From: Trichopria drosophilae
Lineage: Eukaryota; Arthropoda; Insecta; Hymenoptera; Diapriidae
Assembly: GCA_030407085.1 (NCBI GenBank)
Contig: CM059586.1
Span: 18,494,001 to 18,558,000 of the forward strand
DNA: 64,000 nucleotides
Direction of reading: 5' to 3'
Numbering within the stretch: the stretch's first letter is position 1; the number at the start of each line of letters is the position of its first letter. A model generated the notes under the pieces. It made no database searches and was not told where the DNA came from. It saw nothing but the letters and a program-made list of their open reading frames with translations. Below, in pieces: positions 44,101 to 55,746 of this stretch. The translations under genes and the position numbers were made by a program.

Positions 44101-47100
44101 TTTTTCATGTTGCCCAATTACATCGTATTGTACTATATGTAAGCTTTAAGACCCATTTTTGAAAATCGCTTTACGATTTTTTTTAACAAAGATATGTAGA
44201 TTTGAAATTTTTTCATTTAGACAAATGTAGGTATTTCAAATATACGGTTCAAATAACCTTGAACATTGACCTCAAAGTCAGAACCAACAATGTGCAATTA
44301 TTGCCCCCTTTGTCCCGAACAACTTTTGTTTAAAACATTTTTCTCTAAAACATTTATTTTTCAAAATATTTCGGGTGGGGATTAAAATGGGACACCTTGT
44401 ATACCTTACATTTGCCTAAATGAAAAAATTTCAAATCAACGTAACTTTGTTAACAAAAATCGTAAAGCGATTTTCAAAAATGGGTTTTAAAGCTTACATA
44501 TAGTACTGTACGATGTAATTGGGCAAAATGAAAAAAAAAAATTTTGGTTACCCAAAAAAAATTCAATTTTTGGGCCATTTAAGCCAATATTACAAGAAAT
44601 CCTGACGTGATGGGCCATTTTGAAGGTCGGATTCGTTTTCTGCGTCAAAAATCCTATTAGAATCACCTTCCCCTTTTTTTGTTACAGAACTAAGCCAAAA
44701 TTTGCAGGCCTGTGTTATTACAGGACAACAAATTTAATGATTTTGAATCAAAAACAAAATTAGATGAAAATGTAACTGATATTAATGAAATCAAAACGGT
44801 TATTACCAATAGCAAGGTTGGGAGGTAAATGATTTTGAATGGAAATAAAATATTTAAATGAAACAATCGTTCAAAAAATACCAAAAAGTGGGTTCTTTAG
44901 AAATTTTTGACGAGGAATTCAAAGATAGTATAATAAAAATTGTAAAAAAATTGTTTGACCCAAAACAATTTTTTCCTCAAAAAGAAATGGAATTTTTTAA
45001 AATTCATGCGTAATTATTTCGGAAATACGTTTTTCTATTCGCCAAACTTTTTTTGAATGTTTAAATTAATTTAGCGAATTTTAATGGTTCAAAGAAATTC
45101 GTTCTCGAGTAACTTTTGACGCGGAAGTCAGTGGTGTTGGAATACAAAATGTAAAACATTTGTTTTTTAAATTTAGTTTCTCTAAATCCATCCGTAATTT
45201 TAAAAAAATGTGTTTTTATGGTCACCAAAATTGTTGAAATTTTTAAATCAATTCAGAAGAAAGTAGTAATGAAAAAATCGAAATTAAAAATTACTGAATC
45301 GAATTTTCGAAATTTGAGTTTCATAAAAGCAATTCTAACAATTTTTTATGCTCTCTTTAAAAAAATCAAAGAAATTTGTTGAGAATTGATCGAGAATTTT
45401 CTCCAATATCGAAAAATCATGTATTGCAGAAAATTCTCGGCCAATTCTTTTGAATTGTTTTTGATTCTTTTTAGAAGATAGTAAACAATGGTTAGAATTG
45501 CCTTTATGAAGCCCAAAATAAAAAAAAAATGAGTCAGAACATTTTAATTTAGGTTTTTTTAGCTTTAATTACTACTTAATGGTACCCTTAAGATAGTCTA
45601 ATCTACTCTAAAAGATTTTAATTATTAAATATAAATTATTCCAGCTTTTTCAGGTATTCTGTCAGATTTTCACCTTGAAAAACACCATGGTACTGGAAAA
45701 TTACTACAATTTAAGTGTTAGCAATAATAATTTCTTCCTATATGTCAAGATGTACCATAATGTAATAATAAATAATTAGAAAAACGAATATATAAAATGT
45801 ACAACTTTTTAGTACTACAAAGTCATTAAAAAATACGAAAGTCAATGAAATTGAATGAATTTCAATAATATAATTTTATTTTAAAATAATAGAAAATCTT
45901 TGGTTACAGCTCCGTTGAATAGATTTCTATTGATATTTAGTGATTAAAAAAGCCAATTCAAATCTACTGAGATTCATTCAAAATCGCTCAATGAATTTAT
46001 ATGAATTTTCTTTTAGTCTGGACCATAAACTATAACCAGTTTATAATTTCATTCAATTTTCTCTGTGTTATACTAACAACATTCCATTATAACAAATAAT
46101 ATAGTTATTATTCATTTAATTTTTTATTTTTCTACAGCCTAAAGGCCTTTTACAAAGATTAAAAATAAAATAGAACTGGCATTGGAACAAGTATTTAAAA
46201 GATCAATTTTAAATATAAATATATAAATATAAAAATAATAATATCATTATAATAAAAACAAAACGATTTATGAAAATCAACGACTCGTAACAATATTTAA
46301 AGGAGTTTTATTGAAAATATACAGTTGTAATAAATTTTCTTGACCGCTTTAATTAAATAATTATTATAAAATTTAATTTAATTATTGCATTTTTACAATA
46401 CAGTTTAAACTCCTTATATATTGATTATGGTAGCGAAACATCGAGCTGGAACAATTTTTTTGTTTTATGGCTCGTCATTCTATTGAATTTTTTAAAATCT
46501 TTAGAATTTTTATCCCGAAACTCTAAAGAATAGAAAAGTTCTTTTTTTTCATTACATTATTAAATAATTACGTCCAGGGAAGACGGTCATGACCCTGCTG
46601 ATGAGCACACATGACCGTTTGTGCGAAAGGTACTCTTTTTACAGATTTATATATACACACCAGAGGGATAGTTTTTCATTTATTTCCCAATAGTTAAATA
46701 CATTTTTCAATGCTATATAATTTCTAATAATAGTTAAAATCTTCCACGTGAACTGATATCACAGTTATGCAGTATTTAGCTCTTTGTTTGTTTACATTTG
46801 TACAAGGACCGTTATACCAAGATTTTTATAAAGACTTGCAACAATGTTTCAAAAACCTAGTTCTACGATACAAATTTTCTACTCGATAACCTGACTAGAT
46901 AAACATTCACAGCAAATTGAGTCAATTAAAATTACGAAGACAGTGTACCTTTAAAAATCTAGGTAAAGATGACTCACTATAATTAGACGGAAGTTGTGGA
47001 CAGGAATTTCCAAGATTTTTTCAGACATGTAACAACGGAATAAAATTCGTAACTACTTTTGCACTGGTCCTCCACCAATGTTCGAGAGTTCTCAATCGAA

Positions 47101-50100
47101 TATGGTACATTATTGTGTACAAACAAAGCAGATAGATCACTGCAATTAATCTTTCCATTAATGCATCGACTAGACTGTATATTGGTTAAATTGCTGTGAT
47201 CGATCTGAATAGTCATGTTCCATATAGGACAATTTTTCTTAAAAAAAGGTGACCAAACGGGAAAACAATACATAAAATGAGGAACAACTATTGAATTATA
47301 CAAATGGATTAATGTACTGATGTTTGTGAAATCTATTGTAAAATGTCTCAAAAAGCCCACTGCCGAGTAAGCCCTAAATACAACACCGCTAACACGATCA
47401 CTAAAATTTAAATCCGAATTAAATTGAACTTCCAAATTAGAAATCGAATTAACCAGTTGTAAAGAACTATTTGATGATAAATAATTAAACTCAAAGTTAC
47501 TCCGATGATGAAAAAAAGTAATAATTTTACATTTATTTGTATTTTCTCTTTCGTGGTAACATCAGGGGTTCCTCAAGGTTCTCATCTTGGTCCCATTCTA
47601 TTCACTCTTTTTGTAAATGAACTTCCCGACTGCCTTCTATCAGCCAAATGTTTAATTTACGCAGACAATATCAAACTTTTTTATACTATTAAAAGTCCGT
47701 TAGATGCTTCCATATTGCAAATGGATGTTGACAAAATTTACAAATGGTCTCTTGATAATGATTTACCTCTTAATAGTAAAAAATGTAATTTATTATCCTT
47801 TAAAGGGGTAAATCGTTTTTTAAGTATAATTATACTCTTAACAGTATCCCTTTGAATCGGGTCGACTTCATCTCTGATTTAGGTATTCTTTTTGACAAAT
47901 CTTTTTTATTTTCCAAACATATAAACAATATTGTTATACGAACTTTACGCTTAATTGGGTTTATTAAACGAGTTACGTTTACGTTACGGTACTGACATTT
48001 CATGTTTAAATCGATATTGTTAAGTGGATTTTATATCTAAAAACTTTTCCGCATAAATATTGGTTTAACAGCTACTGTATAAATATGCATCATCTCATTT
48101 TTTAAAATAATTTCTAGCTGAAAAAACGTATACCACGGTACTAACGCATTTTTGTTACTTCATTTCCCAATTAACAATTTACAGAATACAAAATTGGGTG
48201 TTTTTAACAATGAAAATATTTAACTACACATATTTTATGAAATTACACTGCGTAGAATTCAGCAACAAAATATAAATAGCTCAAAAGTGCCGCAATGAAA
48301 ATTTAACCAAAACTCGGGAACAAAGTTTGAGTAAGATTTATTATTATGAAATTACTTTTATCTATTGAAACGCTAACGTTTATTTGTAGCTATTTGTATG
48401 TACTATAAGTACACGCATTGACTATTTCATTATCTTATAAAATATATTCAGTTAAAAGTTGGACATTTGAAAAATCAAGGAGACATGCCACAGTACTGAC
48501 ATTTCGAACAATTTACCTGCCCCTAGATTAATAGTATTGAAGATTAATCGCATATAACATTCTGAACTGTTAAAACAATAACTTTTTTAATGCCTACATT
48601 GAAAAGTTAGGGTTTATTCGTCATTATACAGTTAAAATCACAAGGGACATGAAAAGTTGGCAGAAAATCACCCATATAAAGAATAGATAGATAGATAATA
48701 TTTATTATTGTCATGGAGCAAAAGTTCCTTAGACAAAAATAGCAAACTTTACAATGATAATACATTATATACTTAAAATTAATTAACAATTATAGTGTTG
48801 AACGATGAGTTTATACATAATAAACAAACTTTTGTTCAAACGCTATAATTAACGACGCATATACTAAGCCAATATGTATACTATAATATAATATAACGCA
48901 TTTAAGGTAATTTACGGAATACATATTAACGCGCACTTTAAAAAGATAGTTGATCATGTTCCCGAAAAAAGATTTAATTTAAAAATCTGAGCAGCCCAGT
49001 CTTGAATGACTCAAGTGTTCTCGAGTCTCTTAGAGTGCTTGGTAGAGTATTCCAAAAGCGAATAGCTTTAATCCAAAAAGAATTCGAGAAAATGGAGGAA
49101 TCTGTTCAACAAAGAGGGACATAATATGCAGAAGCCGAAGTTCTTGATGATCGTCGGAGATATGAGATGTTAATAAATTTTGAACGCAGGTATGGAGGCT
49201 GTGAAGTCATAAGTATTTGGAATGTAAGAACTCCAAGAAAATACTTGCAACGAGTGGCAATTGATAACCATTTTGTAGATTGAGAACTGTTAAGTAAGCG
49301 TTGTAGCTTGATATTAAGATAGGCCGAAGCATCAGAGAAAACCAAACAAGCGTAATCTAGGTGTGGAATGACGAGAGTATTTACCAGCATTAATTTTACA
49401 TTTGCGGGCAATGAAGAACCACGATAGCGAAGCCGATAGAAAGTAAAGTGCACTTTAGATGAGATGGAAGAGATTTGGCGATTCCAAGACAAGTCCGAGG
49501 AAATATAGACACCCAGATCTTTAACATTATCAAGAAACTCGATGGGAATGCCATCGACAATTAGAGGTTGAATAACTAAAGTTTTAGCTAGGGCACAGTT
49601 GTAGTTAGACCCTAAGATGATCGCTTGAGTTTTCTTAATATTCAAGGTAAGTCCATATTCTCGTGAATACATTAACAATAGAAACAAAGAATTTCTAGTT
49701 AGAAACGAAGCAAAAGATAAATGTTAGAATATAATTTATATCGATTGAAATAGATGTTTTCTTTATAAAACAGACAAGATTTATATGGGTCATTCTTCGA
49801 AAAAGTTTAAAATCGACGTATTTTTTTTCCACAAAATAAAAGATTACAAAAATTAAAATTTAAAGTTTAGATATATTTATTGGCTTGCTAATTACGTAAA
49901 TACGAAGTAATAATGCAGCAGCCATCGATACGTATGAAATATGCAAGTAATTTAATTTTTTAATGGAAATTTTATATAAAAATGGCGAAATGTTCACTCT
50001 TAGCGAATGAGTGACTCATAAAGAGTAAGAATAAAAATAGTAACTTAATAATATTCATTTTATAAAACTCAAAACAGTTAAAATTATTATGAAAATTTAT

Positions 50101-51418
50101 AAATTGATATGTTTATTTATTTTAGCGATGTAAAAAAAAAGTTTTGATTATCGCATATTACTGATGATGCGCGTTTTATACTGAAAGTAGTTAAGAAAAT
50201 TGATGTTAAGTTCAATAAAAATCTGTTCTATCACTAATAAGAACGGAATTTCCGTAAATCACTACAATTGTCCAGGAGGCTTACATGACAGCGGAGCTTA
50301 CATGTCAACGTATTAACCATGTTAACATAAGAACAAAATAAATTTCGGTCAAATGCACTTAAGGCATAAGAGTTTAATCTTTTCTTTATATTTTAAGATA
50401 TTACTCGCTTTCTTAACATGCTAAATTAGCGTCGCAAATATGACAGGAGGCTTACAAGGAATAAACGTACTGGCCTTAGTTCTAACAATATTACTAAATT
50501 TGGGTTTAAATTAGTTTTGAAATCAGTAATATTATACACACAATCCATAGTCGAAAAGTAATCGAAATTGTAGAACGATTGTCTGTATCTACATTTAATT
50601 TTTTTTGTACTGGAAGTGGCATGTATTCTGTACTTACATTTATTTTTTAAAAGATGGGGACACATTTTACAAAGCCATAACAATTTTCAGGAACGTTATA
50701 GTGAAATTTACACAGCACTGTTTGTTATAAGTAAAACAGATCATAACCGCTTTTAAACAAATTTAATCATTCACATGAAAGAGAATGACAGTGATCAAAA
50801 ACGTGTTATTTATACCTGGGGACAGCGAGGAGGCTTACATTTCGGACCTTTAGCAGTATGTGAAAATTTGATCATGCGATTTGAACAAATTATTGTGCAA
50901 TGTTTACATAAAAGTATAAGGCGCAAGAAAAAAAATGGAGAATAAATTCCATTATTTGGATAAAATATTAACTGGGGACATAAAATTACACTTTTCTGGA
51001 GAATGAATACATTGACAATAAAAACAAAGAATTTCTAATTAGAAACGAAGCAAAAGATAAATGTTAGAATATAATTTAGATCGATTGAGATATATGTTTT
51101 CTTTATAAAACAGACAAGATTTATCTCGCATATAATTAAAAAAAATATTTGCTTTATAAGCTCCGTTAAATGAATATACGAATGTAAAAAATATATATAC
51201 CAAAAGAAACGTAGTAGAATAAGGAATTATTACTATTAATATTACAGCAAGGGATATATTGTAAAGTAAAATAAGAGATTTGACAGCTGCTGCAAAAGAA
51301 TAATAATGGGAATGTATTTTACCTGTCCTAAAATCAAACCCGTAGTATATCCGTCGTGTCGCATCAACGAAGTTAGATAATCGAGAAGATACTCCTCGGC
51401 GTAGGCACTTCGACCCAT
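41176..51418 (-). CDS. ODR4: ODR4 homolog, ER membrane protein
   Basis: Endoplasmic-reticulum protein; the C. elegans homolog is needed for odorant-receptor trafficking, and the vertebrate protein anchors the UFM1 protease UFSP2. Eight exons in transcription order: 51418-51323, 42900-42724, 42654-42452, 42395-42227, 42158-41970, 41908-41695, 41577-41395 and 41339-41176. They join in frame to 464 residues (human 454). Family landmarks: MGRSAYAEEYL at the start, KDYVVHLTRTPPP, SRMLPGG-like TRMLPGGMWVLGIFVVGP, a mid region with SCSASMRM, and LPQSRVTLSDYLFPGEGAQE. A single C-terminal membrane segment (about 438-460, YIGVLVTAILVVIIGVLV) makes it tail-anchored. Intron 1 spans 8.4 kb of repeats, and the others are 55-117 bases except one of 117. 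No lesion found. It is the only plausible assignment. Confidence 0.93.
43012..43060. mobile_element. Left terminus of a CCCAGCAAACGAAAATTC element
   Basis: CCCAGCAAACGAAAATTCAT followed by TGAAGATCCATTGAAATTCG, preceded by TA. The matching right end was not found nearby. In ODR4 intron 1. Confidence 0.45.
43381..43425 (+). other. Penelope-type hammerhead-like relic
   Basis: CTGAAGATGGCC (43381-43392) and GGCCGAAACG (43401-43410) form a CUGANGA core, a GGCC/GGCC stem and GAAAC. This arrangement is common in the terminal regions of Penelope-like retroelements, which carry hammerhead motifs. There is an extra U before the stem, and no matching stem I or cleavage site was found, so activity is doubtful. 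Confidence 0.45.
43554..43649. mobile_element. 96-bp palindromic micro-MITE (CCCTGCAGACAC)
   Basis: Second copy of the micro-element at 28156-28261. Flanks AC/AC (43552-43553, 43650-43651). The related repeat at 30215-30222 reads uninterrupted through a single AC, confirming a 2-bp duplication. Confidence 0.85.
43655..45700. repeat. Dispersed repeat, copy 2 of the 30194-31360 repeat
   Basis: Matches 30219-31360 closely except for the 802-bp insertion at 43913-44714. It starts in CTGCATCACTTCTGAATTCG and runs into AT-rich DNA. Located in ODR4 intron 1. Confidence 0.75.
43913..44714. mobile_element. CACAGGCCTGC foldback with TTA target duplication
   Basis: An 802-bp foldback with long, nearly identical arms, beginning CACAGGCCTGCAAAATTTGG and ending with its complement. 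Flanked by TTA (43910-43912, 44715-44717). The uninterrupted copy at about 30480 shows the target as a single TTA, so the 3-bp duplication is certain. CAC-initial ends and 3-bp TWA duplications fit the CMC group (CACTA/Chapaev3). Similar left ends, CACAGGTCC after TTA and CACAGGACC after TAA, are at 62282 and 62659. Confidence 0.8.
45701..46568. other. ODR4 intron 1, AT-rich
   Basis: Mostly AT-rich DNA with a retrotransposon-tail-like piece near 46125-46170 (TTTTATTTTTCTACAGCC). No gene seen. Confidence 0.45.
46569..46634 (+). ncRNA. Candidate hammerhead ribozyme, type III layout
   Basis: All core elements are in order. A GTC cleavage triplet (46572-46574) precedes stem I, CAGGG (46575-46579) with CCCTG (46593-46597). 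Then come CTGATGA (46598-46604), stem II GCACA (46605-46609) with TGTGC (46620-46624), and GAAA (46625-46628). Loop I contains ACGGTCATG (46583-46591) and loop II contains its exact complement CATGACCGT (46610-46618), a possible loop-loop helix as used by fast natural hammerheads. Stem III is weak: TAC (46569-46571) can pair with GTA (46630-46632) but a G.G mismatch lies beside the core. It is on the + strand in ODR4 intron 1, antisense to ODR4, so it needs its own transcript. It may belong to a Penelope-like element or retrozyme remnant. Confidence 0.6.
46983..47480 (-). pseudogene. Non-LTR retrotransposon fragment, - strand
   Basis: RT C-terminal region: VQFNSDLNFSDRVSGVVFRA, SAVGFLRHFTIDF, YNSIVVPHFMYCFPVWSPF and a C-terminal SCLKKSWKFL-like end. 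Truncated at the 5' side within the fingers/palm. It lies back-to-back with the + strand fragment starting at about 47535. Confidence 0.75.
47535..47990 (+). pseudogene. Non-LTR retrotransposon fragment, + strand
   Basis: VTSGVPQGSHLGPILFTLFV, a degenerate catalytic box CLIYADNIK (YADD changed to YADN), PLNSKKCNLLSF, and in another frame RVDFISDLGILFDKSFLF and FSKHINNIVIRTLRLIGF (to about 47985). Truncated at both ends. The altered catalytic Asp and a frameshift make it dead. Confidence 0.78.
47991..48683. other. ODR4 intron 1, no feature
   Basis: AT-rich intronic DNA, nothing recognised. Confidence 0.45.
48684..49690 (-). pseudogene. Non-LTR retrotransposon 3' part, - strand
   Basis: Reads GLTLNIKKTQAIILGSNY, VKDLGVYISSDLSWNRQIS, VIPHLDYACLVFSD and, after frameshifts, FWNTLPSTLRDSRTLESFK and TGLLRFLN (to about 48970). 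It then has a 3' UTR and a TATC-type tail (48684-48702). 5'-truncated and inactive. In the same orientation as ODR4, inside its first intron. Confidence 0.8.
49680..51322. repeat. ODR4 intron 1, 110-bp direct repeat pair
   Basis: About 110 bases at 49680-49790 recur at 51010-51122 in the same orientation (marker TTAGAAACGAAGCAAAAGAT), roughly 95% identical. The 1.2 kb between them is AT-rich with no gene. Origin unclear; an older segmental duplication or repeat pair. Confidence 0.6.
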
Positions 51419-52201
51419 TTTATAATATAAATTGTCGAGTCTTTTAAATTAAATGAATTTGTCAAACTCCTTTGGCGGTTGATCGCTTCAGAACTTTTGG
51501 TTATGTGGAAAGGAAATTTAAGCGCGTGGCACTACATTACCGACCTGAATTACAACGTATAAAAACTGCAATACCTACCGAACACCTCAGTCGATAACCG
51601 TCAAAAATATAGAAAATTCTTATCGCCGTTTTCTTGTTATGTGTTTGAAAATAGTTTAAGTCGAGGTATGAGTTATTTTTCTCTTTCAATTCAGTTTTAT
51701 GTTTTGTTGAAAAAAGTTTAACATTCATTTGCAAAGCGTGATAACATCTTTTAGTCGAAATATCAATTCTGATAACATAACCTCAGAAAGCTCAAAATCA
51801 TATACGAAAATATTCTTGTAGATCGACTTTATAGTACGTAAATATCAATTAAAATATTATTTTATAATTCTATTGATTTCTTAGTTGTCCGAATTTTATT
51901 AGATACTTCCCTTGTAAACTTGAAAATTGACTTTGTTGGGATTCAAGTAGTTTATATTTACATTTAGTTAGTTTCCTTTACTACATTAAATTCAATTAAT
52001 TTATAGCTAAAATTATTTTATTTAGTGCTTCATACTAATCATTTGAAATATCATTCCACGATTCAGGTTATTTTTTATAGACGATTACAAATTTGATAGG
52101 TCTCATTTTTCAAAATTTAATTTCTTATCTCCGATATACGAGTATTTTCCTAACCAGCAAACGAGAATTGATTTGAGATAGATCGAAATCGATTTGCCGT
52201 A

Positions 52202-52958
52202 ATGCAGAAAAATATGCAGAAAAATACTGCAGAACACGAATCAGAAAACATAGAGCACCATACAAATTGTATTTACTAAGAAAAAAAGTAGCTAAATACC
52301 TGAATATTAACTTTATATTATTGTAAAAAACTACTACGTAATATTACTGATAGAAAAATAGTATGAGGTATAATTTTAAAAGATAATTAATCTTTCCTAA
52401 TTTTAAAGTTGAACAAAACTTAATTTAACATTTTGTTTTCGTGATATATTTTATTAATAATTTAAGAATACAGTTTTATCATTGCTGTGTAAAAAGACCT
52501 CATCCAAAATTTAACTTTGTGTGGTTTTTGCACCATATACAGTATGACCTCTTACTAACGACTGGTTTGGTGCCTAGCCCTCCCCTCATACCTCTTACAA
52601 ACGACTACTCGAGAGAGAAAGACTCTTCTACCACTCACATGATTCTGACCAATAAGTAGCAGGGATAAGGAGAGGTATCTCGTAGTCGTTCGTAAGAGTG
52701 ATTTTCTGTCGTTCATGAGAGGTGTCGTTAGTGAGAGGTCCTACTGTAAAGTTAAATTTAGGACCAGATCCTTTTACACAGAATTCGCAATATTTCTTAC
52801 TTTTTTAAGTTTTGACAGAAGTTTTGAATGAAATTGTATACCCTCAACATTTCTATAATGTAAATATTCAGATATTTAGCTACTTTTTTTCTTAATAAAT
52901 ATAATTTTTGTGGTGCTTTGTTTTCTGAATCGTGTTCTATAGTATTTTTTCTACAGGG
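52202..52958. mobile_element. Decayed copy of the 16354 foldback
   Basis: Contains AGAACACGAATCAGAAAACA and GAGCACCATACAAATTGTAT on the left, with the matching inverted arm ending TTTTCTACAGGG (52958). It is interrupted by the MITE at 52540-52746. The left terminus is worn: CCC is missing. AA is found at both edges, consistent with a 2-bp duplication. Confidence 0.65.
52540..52746. mobile_element. TA-flanked MITE, CAGTATGACCTCTTACTAAC
   Basis: A 207-bp element, termini CAGTATGACCTCTTACTAAC and the complement ending GAGGTCCTACTG, TA on both sides. Inserted in the foldback at 52202-52958. Confidence 0.83.
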
Positions 52959-53354
52959 AACAATATTATTAATGTACCAGCGTAATGTACTGCCTTAAGG
53001 TGGCTTGAGCGAAAATTGACCAACGACAGAATTGCCTAAAAATATTTTATATTCTAGTTAATGATCCCACTCGTCATCCTGCAAAGTTTTGCCGAATGAC
53101 TAAAAAAGATAATCAAGCGCTTTCTACGTTTTCCTTCTCAGGGACAGTATAATAAAATAAAATTTTTAAATATGTAAAGTTTACTAATAACGAATAATGA
53201 AAAATATCTGTATAAATCGACGAAAATAAATTATATAAATTCACTAATAGAAAAAAATGATTAAAAATTAATAAATCGTGCCGCATTAATGTACATATCG
53301 GAATTTTCCAAAGTAATATGAGAAACTTTCAAATAAATTCCTATGTTAAAATAA

Positions 53355-54050
53355 AATAATTAACGGCTTAAACCTACTAAAATAAAATTTAATCAGATTT
53401 TATATTTAAATAAAAATTAATCAGATTTTATTCTTAAATAAAAATTAATCAGATTTTTATACTAAAATAAAATTTAATCTGATTTTACATTTAAATAAAA
53501 ATTAATCAGATTTTTATACTAAAATAAAAATCTGCTTAAACCTACCAATTGCATTAGATGTTAAAATGCCATAGTTTGGAAATTTCATAAACATTTCAAA
53601 CACCTTCCGTCGTAATCGCTCGGATTCACAAACGTTTAGGTCTTGTTGAAATATTTATAATCTCAACTAGTAATGAAATTAACAACGAAAAAAGTTAATA
53701 GAAAAAAAGAGAAAAATTATATTCAATAACTATAAAGTTGATACAATTTCAAATTGACAGTTACTTGGAATAAACTAGTATGTAAATATGATTTGTTAGC
53801 ATGCATTATATGTATCAACTTTATAGTTATTGAACATAATTTTTTTCTTTTTTTCTATTACCTGTTTTCGTTGTTAATTTCATTACTAGTTGAGATTAAA
53901 ATATTTCGACATGACCTAAACGTTTGTGAATCCAAGCAATTACGATGGAAGGTGTTTGAAATGTTTATGAAATTTCCAGACTATGGCATTTTAACATCTA
54001 ATGCAATTGGTAGGTTTAAGCCGTTAATTATTTTATTTTAATTTTTAAAT
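53355..54050. repeat. Inverted repeat with 30-bp tandem units
   Basis: Arms about 53540-53755 and 53805-54030 are inverted copies (markers TAACATCTAATGCAATTGGT and complement). At 53380-53535 there are five to six tandem copies of a unit of about 30 bp with AAAATTAATCAGATTTT. No coding region; the open frame on the + strand here is part of the repeat. Confidence 0.65.
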
Positions 54051-54186
54051 GCACCTATGTTAAATCTATATTTAAATTCCTAAGTTTTTTAAGGTGGCTT
54101 GTACAAAAATCGTCCGACAGAATTGCGTAAAAATATTTTATATTCTATAAATAGGATTTTAAGATAGGCTTGATTTCTTCAATAAA

Positions 54187-54570
54187 TGTAAATGTTATGG
54201 GCTCTGCCTATCGCTTGAAAAAAAATTAAAAATTTCTTCTATCTTCCTTCTTCATGAATTTAAAGACACTTATCACTTTTTAAAATTAAGACTTTATTTA
54301 AAATTGAAAACATACAAAAAATAAAACTTAAAACTCTAAAATAATAAGAGGGACCCGAGAGGTCCGAAACGTTGGGTCTTTTAAAGTTAATTTTAATTTT
54401 TTGTATATATTTTTTAAAGAGTTTTAAGTTTTATTTTTTGTATGTTTTCAATTTTAAATAAAGTCTTAATTTTAAAAAGTGATAAGTGTCTTTAAATTCA
54501 TGAATAAGGAAGGAAGAAGAAATTTAAAATTTTTTTTTAAGTGATAGGCAGAGCCCATAACATTTACATT
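54187..54570. repeat. Palindrome with a GGACC...GGTCCGAAACG hairpin
   Basis: Arms of about 140-160 bp (marker AAAGTGATAAGTGTCTTTAA and complement). Just left of the centre (54350-54372) is GGACC, a 5-base loop, GGTCC and GAAACG, the stem II/GAAAC half of a Penelope-type hammerhead-like motif. The CUGANGA half is degraded. Possibly a Penelope-like terminal repeat pair. Confidence 0.5.
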
Positions 54571-55746
54571 TTATATTCTAGTTAATGACCCCATTCGTCA
54601 TCCTGCGAAATTTCAGACCCCGTTGCCGAAGTAACTATATTAAAAAAGATATTAAAGTAACGCTGATTTACAAGGAATTGCACAGTAATGCAGTGTGAAA
54701 TAACAATTCGATTTTAATAACAAAACTTTAGAAAGACAGGTCTTTATAAAAAATCACATGTATATCAATCATTTAATAATGATTTCGTTATGATTTTAAA
54801 AATATACGATCACCGAATGATTAGAAAAGATATTTAAACACTCTTACCACGTTTTCCTTTTCAGGAATGACATAATGAAATAAAATTTTTATTGAAAAAA
54901 TATAATATGTAAAGTTTACAAGTAATAATTAAAATTATTTATTTATTAAAATAGTAATTTATAGAAAAGTTATACCCATTATACAACAAATTTAAAAATA
55001 TATACCTGCATAAGTAACAGTAATTAGTAACAGAAAAAAATACAATATATAATTAAATGTAACAAAAATAATAATAATCTTACAAGCATAATGTCAATTA
55101 AACTCATAGAACGTGTGTTTAATACTATTAATAATAATATTTCTGGAAATGGATGTGTTAAACAGTTGAATGTTTGTAATCATATAAGGAGTTTACTAAG
55201 GAACACATTCGGTATAATTTATTTATTTATTTATTTAAAAAAATAAATGGTCTATAAGACCTTTGTACAAAAATATACTGACATAATCAGCGCAATTAGA
55301 ATAACAAAGAAAAGAACATAAAATTTGGTAATAGAATAATTGAAAAACCGCATGTTAAAACAAAATAAGAAAACTTAATAATAAGTGTATAATAATCGTC
55401 GCACTTTAAATCGAAATGATACAAAACTAGTAGTGTTTTTTTACATCACCGGGAACACTGTTCCATTATGGTGTTTATTATTTCCATTATTCCACTGTTC
55501 CATTATTATATAATGGTGCATTTCTAACGTAGTTTTCTAACTTATTTCTAAATTAGAAATATAAATATAATTCTCACATAGAGACAATAAAACTTCTTTG
55601 CCGCTAATAAAATAATTTAATATTTCTTGGTGTGACGGCACATTTATTAGATGGAAAAAAAGAATGTAACATTAAAATATAAACAATGCGTCGTTCAAAT
55701 CCGAACGCACGCAACAATATTCTAAAATAATGGAGCATATAATTCA
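54571..55746. other. Intergenic, retrotransposon tail near 55217
   Basis: AT-rich. A TTTA-repeat followed by AAATGGTCTATAAGACC at 55215-55275 looks like the 3' tail of a LINE on the - strand. No gene. Confidence 0.45.

Noticed and set aside
43012..45960. One large element from CCCAGCAAACGAAAATTC to the end of the 43655 repeat
   Set aside because: No matching right terminus was found, and the sequence between 43060 and 43550 is unrelated to copy 1.
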